A DNA stretch of 6,087 nt from Lentisphaerota bacterium (lineage in GTDB: Bacteria > Verrucomicrobiota > Kiritimatiellia > JAAZAB01): the NCBI GenBank assembly GCA_020201415.1, contig JAIVGW010000072.1, forward strand, positions 1,100-7,186, read 5' to 3'. Position 1 is the stretch's first letter; each line of letters begins with the position of its first letter. The notes beneath the pieces were generated by a model. That model saw only the letters and a program-made list of their open reading frames with translations. It ran no database searches and was not told the origin of the DNA. Below are positions 1 through 6,087 of this stretch, in pieces. The position numbers and the translations under genes were made by a program.

Positions 1-84
1 GCTTTGTTTTATGTTTGTAGCTAGATTCACCAGCCACATGTTCGGGACGCCTTGTTTCAGGGCGGTAAATAAACAGGGGGGTTG
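1..84 (+). other. Leader upstream of the ATPase; possible tail of an upstream gene
   Basis: No complete gene fits here. One forward frame is open from base 2 and stops with a TGA at 83-85 that overlaps the ATPase ATG (TGATG). It could therefore be the last 27 or so codons of a translationally coupled upstream gene, but the encoded peptide is short, rich in Cys, Phe and Met, and unlike anything I recognise. The other two forward frames stop at 18-20 and 22-24, so an upstream gene could equally end there. I see no convincing -35/-10 pair in these bases. The operon may well begin left of the window. Confidence 0.2.
75..80 (+). promoter_or_regulatory. Ribosome binding site deciding the ATPase start
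   Basis: The sequence AGGGGG, part of a six-G run, lies four bases before the ATG at 85. A TTG at 82 in the same frame would have only one base of spacing, so the ATG is the better start. Confidence 0.6.
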
Positions 85-870
85 ATGCCACCAGCAACTG
101 CAACGGCGACATCCACACACGGCGTTGATGCGCCGGCCAGAGATGTGGTTATTCGAGCCATGGACGTCAAGCGTTATTATGGTTCGGGTGAGAGTGTGAC
201 CAAGGCGCTCGACGGCGTTTCGCTGGATGTGTATCGCGGTGAGTACCTCTCAATCATGGGCCCCTCGGGTTCCGGCAAGTCTACTCTTTTCAACATGATC
301 GGTGGGATCGATGCCCCTACGGAAGGCATGGTCTTCATTGATGAAATTGACGTAGCCCAGCTTGATTCATTCGAACTCGCCTGGATGCGTTGCCATAAAA
401 TCGGTTATATTTTCCAGTCATACAATATCCTGCCGGTTTTAACCGCCCTCGAAAACATTACCCTGCCGATGATTTTTGCCGGCATGACGGCTGATGATGC
501 GCGTGACAAGGGCGTGGAAATTCTCAAGAAAGTCGGATTGGGCAGCCGGATTTTCCACCGTCCCTACGAATTGTCGGGCGGCCAGCAGCAACGCGTGGCG
601 GTGGCGCGGGCCATTGCCAACGATCCGGTCATTATCCTGGCGGATGAGCCGACCGCCAATCTTGACGTGCATACCGGCAAGGAGATGATCGACTTGCTGG
701 TACATTTGAAGGAAACCGAAAATATCACGGTTATATCGGCCACGCATGACATGAAAATGTTGGATGTGTCCGATAGGATTTTATGGATACGTGACGGCCA
801 GGTTGAACGCCTTGAAGAACGTAAAAACCTGGATATTCGCATCGGCAATATCGACGGATCCGATGTATGA
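85..870 (+). CDS. ABC transporter ATP-binding protein, MacB/LolD type
   Basis: This is the 261-residue nucleotide-binding subunit of an ABC transporter. It hydrolyses ATP at the cytoplasmic face of the membrane. All family motifs are intact: Walker A GPSGSGKST (residues 59-67), Q-loop Gln at 111, signature LSGGQ (163-167), Walker B ending in the catalytic Glu (IILADE, 183-188), D-loop ANLD (191-194) and switch His 221. The sequence after the Q-loop (FQSYNILPVLTALENI) is typical of the MacB/LolD/FtsE branch, whose partners are FtsX-fold permeases, and such a permease lies two genes downstream. A non-conserved, Ala/Thr-rich N-terminal extension of about 20 residues precedes the ABC domain. The ATG at 85 is chosen for its Shine-Dalgarno. 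Family-level function is secure; the substrate cannot be read from the ATPase. Confidence 0.95.
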   Translation: MPPATATATSTHGVDAPARDVVIRAMDVKRYYGSGESVTKALDGVSLDVYRGEYLSIMGPSGSGKSTLFNMIGGIDAPTEGMVFIDEIDVAQLDSFELAWMRCHKIGYIFQSYNILPVLTALENITLPMIFAGMTADDARDKGVEILKKVGLGSRIFHRPYELSGGQQQRVAVARAIANDPVIILADEPTANLDVHTGKEMIDLLVHLKETENITVISATHDMKMLDVSDRILWIRDGQVERLEERKNLDIRIGNIDGSDV

Positions 871-879
871 GTCGAATGC

Positions 880-910
880 TTGCAGTTCCGGGTCGGCCCG
901 GTGTCTGCAG
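880..910 (+). other. Intercistronic two-part hairpin
   Basis: Outer arms TGCAG (881-885) and CTGCA (905-909), extended by a T-G wobble at 880/910, enclose inner arms CCGGG (888-892) and CCCGG (897-901) around a TCGG loop. A small internal loop (TT opposite TGT) separates the two stems. No T-run follows, so it does not look like an intrinsic terminator. It lies between the ATPase stop and the PqqD-like gene, where it could protect or stall the transcript or affect initiation of the next gene. That role is inferred. Confidence 0.4.
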
Positions 911-920
911 TTGTAAGGTG

Positions 921-930
921 AAAGGGAAGG
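921..930 (+). promoter_or_regulatory. Purine-rich putative ribosome binding site before an ATT codon
   Basis: The purine stretch AAAGGGAAGG ends three bases before an in-frame ATT at 934. It is the strongest Shine-Dalgarno-like stretch near the conserved N-terminus of the PqqD-like gene. The GTG at 970 has only a pyrimidine-rich CCGCCACCG context. A GGAGG at 993-997 sits 11 bases before the internal ATG at 1009, a long spacing, and starting there would remove residues that look conserved. Confidence 0.35.
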
Positions 931-969
931 TTTATTTTTGGTTTTGACTCCAGACATGCGCCGCCACCG

Positions 970-1311
970 GTGGTTGACCGGCGCCAGTCGCTGGAGGCTG
1001 TGCCGGTAATGAACCAGGGCGTGCGGTTTGAAGATGAGCAGGACACCGGACGCGTGGTGATCACCGTGCGGCAGCAGCGCGGCAATGGCTTTCTGGCGCG
1101 TTTTCAACCGCCGTTTATCGAGCGGACGGTGCGGCTGGATGAGCTGGGTAGTTTTGTGTTTAAAAGGATTGATAATCAACGCAGTACGCTGCGGATTATC
1201 GAGGACTTTGCCGGTCGCTATCGCGTAAATCGTCGCGAGGCGACTTTGAGTACGGTGGAGATCCTGAAATCGCTGGTAAAACGCGGTATAATTTCAATAG
1301 CAATTAAATGA
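970..1311 (+). CDS. PqqD-like small protein, probably with a longer N-terminus
   Basis: From GTG 970 this is a 113-residue soluble protein with no signal peptide or membrane helix. The second half has the pattern of the PqqD family: an arginine-rich strand followed by LDELGSFVF (near residues 56-64), then the helix region RSTLRIIEDFAGRY, NRREA and a closing helix ending in KRGIISIA. PqqD proteins are winged-helix-like peptide-binding domains; PqqD itself presents the PqqA precursor to the radical SAM enzyme PqqE. No precursor or radical SAM gene is visible here, so a PQQ role is unlikely; an accessory role with the flanking transporter is an inference. The frame stays open upstream to a TGA at 919-921, and codons from the ATT at 934 would add 12 residues (FGFDSRHAPPP and so on) resembling the usual short N-terminus of this family. 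The stop overlaps the permease start (ATGA). The family call is fairly sure; the start is not. Confidence 0.8.
   Translation: MVDRRQSLEAVPVMNQGVRFEDEQDTGRVVITVRQQRGNGFLARFQPPFIERTVRLDELGSFVFKRIDNQRSTLRIIEDFAGRYRVNRREATLSTVEILKSLVKRGIISIAIK
1264..1292 (+). promoter_or_regulatory. Possible internal sigma70-type promoter for the permease
   Basis: A perfect TATAAT (1287-1292) is preceded, at exactly 17 bases, by CTGAAA (1264-1269), which matches four of six positions of TTGACA. Transcription would start near 1299 and give the permease an almost leaderless message of roughly nine bases. The site lies inside the end of the PqqD-like gene. The same TATAAT also occurs at 2208-2213 deep inside the permease gene, so a chance match is quite possible. 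Confidence 0.25.
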
Positions 1312-4300
1312 GAGCTTTATCTGGCAAGTATATTCGGTTGTGCGCGGTGTGTGTGCTGGCGGCTTTTGGCGCCGCTGCCGGGCCACGCTGGTCTTCTCCG
1401 GAAGTGGAAGCCCAGTTGCGTGATGAATTGTCGGCCATGCTGGCTGATGCCGAGGTGCGCTATCCCGGTTCTTCCGGCAATCTGGCCATGGAACAGTATG
1501 TTTCCGACCGTTTCGCCGCTTCCGGCATGCATCACGGCGAAATGCGATTTCCGGCCCCGGCCTTTGTGCCCGGAACCACTACCCTGACGTTGGAAGGTCG
1601 GGAGCCGATCGACTTGCTGGCCATGCATCCGTCCCTTTTGCGTCCCGGTAATTTTACCGAACGCGATTTTGTTTCCCGCCTGGTCTATCTGGGTAGGGGC
1701 GGGTTTGATGATCTGGAGCGCCTGTCCGGTGTTGACCTGGAAGGTGCCCTCGGCGTTCTTGAATTCGATTCAGGCAACGAATGGATCAATTGGCTGCGTT
1801 TCGGGGTCAAGGGTTTTGTGTTTCTGGAGCCCGAAGTTTATGACCGTCATGACGCATTGAGCAAAGTCTATTCCACCGAAGTGGCCGTGCCGCGCTTCCT
1901 GGTACAGGGCGAGGACGTAAGTGTATTGCGCGAGGCTGCCGAAGGCGAGTCGGTAGTGCGCATAAACGCAGAACCTTCCCGCTGGGCCAACAGTGAGCTG
2001 CGCAATTTGTGGGTCTTTATTCCCGGCAGCGACCCTGTCCTGTCCCTCGAAGAGTTCAAGGACAACCCGCCCGGGCGCTCCATTCTGCTGGCCGCGGTTA
2101 ATGGGCATACCCAGTGTTTCAAAGGTGAGCGCGTGCTGGCCTGGAACATGATGGCGCCCCGCACGGACCTGGAGTCCTTGCGCGACACGATTAACAACGA
2201 TTTGCGTTATAATCAGGCGATCCTCAGCCACTATGCGCCGCTGAACCTGGAGAAGGTACGTCCGGAAGATGAGGCCACTTTTATCCGCTGGCGGTATCTG
2301 GTGGACGACACCACCGGGCGCAATATTTCTGTCAAGGAACCGTTGGTGCGTCTGGCCAAGCGCGAAGTCAACCGCATCAAGTCCGAAAAGCTGTTGTTGC
2401 GCCTTAGTGACGTCCCGGAGACGGAGCAACAGCGGCTGCTGGACGACCTGGACCGCCGTCAGGAAATGTATATAAACATTCTCGTACTGTTCAACAAGGT
2501 GGGACGTCGCACGGTGTTGAGCGAAATGACGCCCGCGGAAATGGACATCATTCGTGGTTTTATTGATGAGATTATTCAAGACAATACCACCCGGGCCACA
2601 CTGAATGAACTTGAGCTGGAAATGGATCTGCGTAACACCGCGGTGCGCAATATACTGCGCGGTAAGCGTGTATCATTCGTGGTCAGTCTGGATGCTGACT
2701 GGACTTCCGATTCTCTGGGGTTCTCGGTCGGCAGCGACACGGGTCGCAGCCGCTGGTCGACCATGTGGGGTGTCAACACCAGCCGTATTGCACGGGAACT
2801 TAACGAAGCCTCCGGCGGCGGTAAGTCCGGATTGCTGATTGACTCCTTGAGTCTGCGGGGCGGTTTGACTGAGGAATATTACTTCAATCTGGAAGCCGAA
2901 CGGCGCGGCGGCGTTTTGTCACCGGCGCTGGTTTTCCATGCCTGCGCGAACACTCCGGCCTTCAGCCTGCGTAATACCTTTACGGATTATGGCCGGGCTT
3001 TTCTGCCATCGGATACCGTGGAAAACCTTGACAGCAGCAAATTTGCCGAAGGGATGGCTTTCCTGCCGCAGTTCTGGCGGGCCGTGCTGGATGATCGCTA
3101 CATCACGACCAGCTCGCAGTTGGCGCGCCCCAAGGGTACCTCCATGAACTCCATGCAGGTTAAAACATTCAAGTTTGATGAATTGTCCGCCAGCGTATTT
3201 CCAGACATTCCAGTGCCCGGGACCGCGGTAATTCTGCGGCCGAACTACGGCACATGGTCGACTTACCTGCCTTTCCGGCGCGATGCCATCAAGCATGGTG
3301 ATGTCATTAATGCGGATATTGCCTTGACCGATATGCGGGCCAGTACGGTTTTTTATGGCTTGACCAGATCTAGTGCCGGTTCCATGGCCACGGCGGCTTT
3401 TCAATATGACGATGACTTCGTCAAAATTCTGCATACCATTGACGCCGGTGAAATCCAGAACAAGGTCGATTCCAACCGTGTCGCCGACGATCTGACCATG
3501 GCGCTGTTCAAGTGCGAGGAATTCCCCCTCTACACCATGTCCGATCCCTCGCGCGTGGCCAGTCTGCCGATCAATGTTTACTCAATCATGCCCCTGACGG
3601 CCCGCGGCAATTCCTCGCCGCGCAAATTCGGACTTACCGGCGTGATGTCGCCCCTGTCGTCCAAGCTGGTAAATGCTTCCCCCGGTGCGCCGGCGGCCTT
3701 TTATTTTGATGGCCTGGAGCGGATCAAGCTGGTCACCCTGGAAAAACGCGTGGCGCTAAACGCCACGCCGGAAAATCCGGAAGGCAAGGGCTACCTGCAC
3801 CCGGACGAATTCGGCCGTGACTTCTTCCGTGTAGTGGCGCGCGATCTTTCAACCCTCAACCATGCCCGCCTGAAACAGTTGCGCGATGTGGCGGATGATC
3901 TGGTGCGTGAATTTCTGGATCGCGGCGACGAGGCCCGCGCCCGTTCCGAAGAAGCACGTGCGCAAAACGACCACCTGGGTTACCTGCGCGGTCTTTACGA
4001 ATCGCTGGGCGCGCAGGTGAAGTCTTATCAGCAATCCAAGCAGACCACCGATGACATGCTCAAGGCGGTCGTCGTCTATATGGCTTTGCTGCTGCCGTTC
4101 TGCTTCTTTATCCAGAAGCTGTTATTCAATTTCGTCAAGATTGAAAAAGAAATGGGTATGTTCGCCCTGTTGTTTTTGGGCACATTCCTGATCTTCCGCC
4201 TGATTCACCCGGCCTTCCGCGTAGCGCAGGCGGCCGAAGCCATCTTTATTGCCTTTGTGATGGGCGCCTTGGGTTTGTTTGTCATCAGTATTCTGCGGGG

Positions 4301-6087
4301 CCGTTTCGAAGGCGAGATGCAGTTGCTTTTCCGCAGTTTCCAGGGCAACGCCATGGATGATGAAGTGGGATACTCCACCGTGACGCAGAAGGCCATGTTG
4401 ATCGGGGTGAACAATATGAAGCGGCGGCGGGTGCGGACGATTCTGACCACCGCCACCATCGTGCTGATTGCCTTTACCATGCTTTCCTTCACCAGCATTT
4501 CCAAAAAGGTCAATCCGACCATGCTTTCACGCAGCCGTCAGGCGCCTTATACCGGCATGATGTATCACTGGCCGGGCCGGGCCACTATGGATCAGGGTAC
4601 CCTGAATGTCGTAAAAAATCTTTTTGCCGGTAACGGACAATTTGTGGTGAGACGCTGGTGGACTTCCAGTTTTGCCACGGGGTGGGCCCAGAAGCAGCCC
4701 ATGCCGGCGCGCCTGGAACGCCTTAAGGACGGCTCTGACGCACAGATTGAAGGTATTCTCGGGATATCTTTGGAAGAGGACGGCTTTATCGAGGCGTTGC
4801 CCCTGATGCATGGGCGTAATTTCTCGTCCGAAGATGCCGGTGAAGTCATGCTCTTCGCCAGCACGGCCAATGTGTTGGGAATCAATGAGGATGACCTGGA
4901 TCAGGCGCGGGTGCGCATCATGGGGCGTGAGCTGAAAGTGGTGGGCATTCTGGATGATGTGCTTTTCCGCACTATCAGGGATATCAACGACCTGCCGTTG
5001 CAGCCGATCAACCGTCTGGAAACTGATTCCGGCGACCAGACCTTTAATCCGGTGGTGGCGACCAAGTCTTCTCCCACTGAGGATATTCATGACATGGGCG
5101 CCTTGTTTTTTGTGGAGACATCGTCGTTGTTGCTGGTTCCCAATGGTGTCGCCGAGCGCATGGGCGCTGAGCCCTACAGCATTTCATTGCGTCTGAATCC
5201 CGATCAGGATCTCTGGAAGATGACCGATTTGATGCTGACTGCTACTGATGCCCGATTCTACATAGCCAGCGAGCAACCTTTCAAGGTTGGCGCCGACTCG
5301 CAGCAGACTTTCCCGACCGGGACATATTACATAGGTTCAAGTTACAGCACTTCAATTGGGGGCCTGGCGGCGTTAATAATTCCGCTGATCATTGCCAGCA
5401 CCATCATTCTTAATACAATGCTGGGTTCGGTTTATGAACGGAAGAAGGAGATTGCCGTTTACAACGCTGTCGGTTTGAATCCGCACCACATCGGTATGTT
5501 CTTCCTGGCCGAGTCGTTTGTGTACGGTGTGATCGGTTCGGTTGGCGGATATCTGATTGGCCAGGTGCTGAGCATTGTTGTCTCGCATTTTGGTCTGGTC
5601 CAGGGGATCAATTTCAATTATTCCTCGCTTAGCGTGGCTTACGTGATTCTCTTCACCATCGCGATTGTCTTGCTTTCCACGCTGTATCCGGCCACGGTGG
5701 CCACCAGGGCAGCTGTTCCTTCCGGCAAGCGGAAATGGTCGTTGCCGCCGCGCGAGGGGAACAGCATGAATGTGGTGTTCCCTTTCATCTATACCCCGCA
5801 GATTGCTCCGGGAATCATAAGTTACCTGCATGAGTATTTCTCCCGGTTCACAGCGGCTTCCATCGGCGATCTGATTGCCACACCGGAAAGCCACAGCAGG
5901 GGCAAGGATGAGCAGGGACGTGATTTTTATCTGCTTAATTACCATCTGGCCCTCGCTCCTTACGATCTGGGGGTGACGCAGCATTTGCGCTTCCGTCTGG
6001 CATTTGACGACAAAGTTCAGTCCTATCGGCTGGCCATGCGGATTGAACGCATATCCGGCCAGGACAACAACTGGATCACCACCAATC
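1308..6087 (+). CDS. Giant FtsX/MacB-type ABC permease with an N-terminal degenerate M28-peptidase-like ectodomain (3' end outside window)
   Basis: The frame is open from the ATG at 1308 to the window edge: 1593 codons with no stop. The start overlaps the previous stop (ATGA), has no Shine-Dalgarno of its own, and yields a signal peptide (basic start, hydrophobic core about residues 10-25). Visible order: a PA-like segment (about 122-177); an M28-like fold (strand NLWVFIPGSDP at 233-243, NGHTQ at 265-269, SFVVSLDADW at 456-465, closing FLPSDTVENLD at 565-575); a beta-rich part (about 610-845); a charged helical stalk (about 850-918); three TM helices (about 919-940, 951-971, 977-999); basic KRRRVR; TM4 (1045-1065); a MacB-like periplasmic core (about 1066-1350, with GRNFSSED at 1169 and VVGIL at 1211); TM5 (1351-1373); the cytoplasmic loop YERKKEIAVYNAVGL (from 1376); TM6 (about 1403-1424); TM7 (about 1444-1466); and a soluble tail from about 1477. 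Basic loops agree with this topology. It should form the membrane subunit, probably as a dimer, driven by the ATPase at 85-870. FtsX membership is secure; the pseudo-peptidase reading is fairly strong; the substrate is unknown. Confidence 0.92.
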   Translation, partial: MRALSGKYIRLCAVCVLAAFGAAAGPRWSSPEVEAQLRDELSAMLADAEVRYPGSSGNLAMEQYVSDRFAASGMHHGEMRFPAPAFVPGTTTLTLEGREPIDLLAMHPSLLRPGNFTERDFVSRLVYLGRGGFDDLERLSGVDLEGALGVLEFDSGNEWINWLRFGVKGFVFLEPEVYDRHDALSKVYSTEVAVPRFLVQGEDVSVLREAAEGESVVRINAEPSRWANSELRNLWVFIPGSDPVLSLEEFKDNPPGRSILLAAVNGHTQCFKGERVLAWNMMAPRTDLESLRDTINNDLRYNQAILSHYAPLNLEKVRPEDEATFIRWRYLVDDTTGRNISVKEPLVRLAKREVNRIKSEKLLLRLSDVPETEQQRLLDDLDRRQEMYINILVLFNKVGRRTVLSEMTPAEMDIIRGFIDEIIQDNTTRATLNELELEMDLRNTAVRNILRGKRVSFVVSLDADWTSDSLGFSVGSDTGRSRWSTMWGVNTSRIARELNEASGGGKSGLLIDSLSLRGGLTEEYYFNLEAERRGGVLSPALVFHACANTPAFSLRNTFTDYGRAFLPSDTVENLDSSKFAEGMAFLPQFWRAVLDDRYITTSSQLARPKGTSMNSMQVKTFKFDELSASVFPDIPVPGTAVILRPNYGTWSTYLPFRRDAIKHGDVINADIALTDMRASTVFYGLTRSSAGSMATAAFQYDDDFVKILHTIDAGEIQNKVDSNRVADDLTMALFKCEEFPLYTMSDPSRVASLPINVYSIMPLTARGNSSPRKFGLTGVMSPLSSKLVNASPGAPAAFYFDGLERIKLVTLEKRVALNATPENPEGKGYLHPDEFGRDFFRVVARDLSTLNHARLKQLRDVADDLVREFLDRGDEARARSEEARAQNDHLGYLRGLYESLGAQVKSYQQSKQTTDDMLKAVVVYMALLLPFCFFIQKLLFNFVKIEKEMGMFALLFLGTFLIFRLIHPAFRVAQAAEAIFIAFVMGALGLFVISILRGRFEGEMQLLFRSFQGNAMDDEVGYSTVTQKAMLIGVNNMKRRRVRTILTTATIVLIAFTMLSFTSISKKVNPTMLSRSRQAPYTGMMYHWPGRATMDQGTLNVVKNLFAGNGQFVVRRWWTSSFATGWAQKQPMPARLERLKDGSDAQIEGILGISLEEDGFIEALPLMHGRNFSSEDAGEVMLFASTANVLGINEDDLDQARVRIMGRELKVVGILDDVLFRTIRDINDLPLQPINRLETDSGDQTFNPVVATKSSPTEDIHDMGALFFVETSSLLLVPNGVAERMGAEPYSISLRLNPDQDLWKMTDLMLTATDARFYIASEQPFKVGADSQQTFPTGTYYIGSSYSTSIGGLAALIIPLIIASTIILNTMLGSVYERKKEIAVYNAVGLNPHHIGMFFLAESFVYGVIGSVGGYLIGQVLSIVVSHFGLVQGINFNYSSLSVAYVILFTIAIVLLSTLYPATVATRAAVPSGKRKWSLPPREGNSMNVVFPFIYTPQIAPGIISYLHEYFSRFTAASIGDLIATPESHSRGKDEQGRDFYLLNYHLALAPYDLGVTQHLRFRLAFDDKVQSYRLAMRIERISGQDNNWITTN

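Noticed and set aside
956..1009. ATG at 956 as a start for a small gene
   Set aside because: The frame stops after 17 codons and is out of frame with the PqqD-like protein.
564..1179. Overlapping minus-strand frames across the ATPase end and the PqqD-like gene
   Set aside because: They overlap two supported sense genes and the hairpin, and their products have no family resemblance.
970..1311. Reading the small gene as true pqqD of PQQ biosynthesis
   Set aside because: No pqqA, pqqB, pqqC or pqqE is visible, and the neighbours are transporter subunits. The similarity is at family level only, so no gene symbol is given.
687..1620. A 14-base exact repeat, GATCGACTTGCTGG at 687-700 and 1607-1620
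   Set aside because: Both copies encode an Ile-Asp-Leu-Leu string in unrelated proteins and share no flanking similarity, so it looks like coincidence.
2208..2213. A perfect TATAAT inside the permease gene
   Set aside because: No gene starts downstream and the sense frame continues, so it is treated as a chance match. It also lowers confidence in the promoter proposed at 1264-1292.
1770..2579. Minus-strand open frame of 269 codons
   Set aside because: It lies wholly opposite the permease gene, whose translation has clear domain motifs there. The antisense product is His/Gln/Arg-rich with no recognisable motif, which is typical of a GC-rich shadow frame.
4527..5090. Minus-strand open frame of 187 codons opposite the periplasmic core domain
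   Set aside because: The sense frame shows MacB core-domain patterns (GRNFSSED, VVGIL). The antisense frame has no support.
5373..5984. Minus-strand open frame of 203 codons
   Set aside because: It is opposite the FtsX TM5-TM7 region and the C-terminal tail. The sense frame carries the FtsX motif and helices; the antisense product is unstructured-looking with no motif.

Overview
The window is about 6.1 kb of dense coding sequence, all genes on the + strand, with moderately high GC. It reads as one operon fragment from a bacterium. Three elements are visible: a MacB/LolD-type ABC ATPase (85-870), a small PqqD-like protein (about 970-1311, probably starting further upstream), and a very large FtsX-type permease that opens at 1308 and is still open at the right edge (at least 1593 codons). 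Giant FtsX permeases next to PqqD-domain proteins recall gene sets I associate with the PVC group (Planctomycetes, Verrucomicrobia, Lentisphaerae, Kiritimatiellae). That is an impression from protein style; no rRNA or marker gene here proves it.

Layout. Bases 1-84 are a short leader, possibly with the tail of an upstream gene, ending in a G-rich Shine-Dalgarno before the ATPase ATG. A 63-base gap (871-933) follows the ATPase and contains a two-part hairpin. The PqqD-like gene has no ATG at its expected N-terminus. Homology style and a purine-rich stretch point to an ATT codon at 934, with GTG at 970 as the conventional choice. Its stop overlaps the start of the permease (ATGA, 1308-1311), which suggests translational coupling.

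The permease is the notable object. In order, it has a signal peptide, a PA-like insert inside an M28-peptidase-like fold that appears to have lost its metal ligands and catalytic glutamate, a beta-rich region, a helical/coiled-coil stalk, three transmembrane helices, and a canonical MacB-like unit (TM, periplasmic core domain, three TMs). A C-terminal soluble domain predicted to be cytoplasmic is cut by the window edge.

How the genes may work together (inference): the ATPase should power the FtsX unit in the MacB/LolCDE 'mechanotransmission' manner, moving a large periplasmic domain instead of pumping through a central channel. The dead-peptidase domain could bind a peptide, glycan or envelope partner. 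The PqqD-like protein, from a family known for peptide binding, could be a cytosolic accessory. No MacA-like adaptor, TolC-like channel, radical SAM enzyme or precursor peptide is visible, so substrate and direction of transport are unknown. No RNA genes, mobile elements, CRISPR arrays or convincing terminators were found, and no gene-free stretch exceeds 300 bases.
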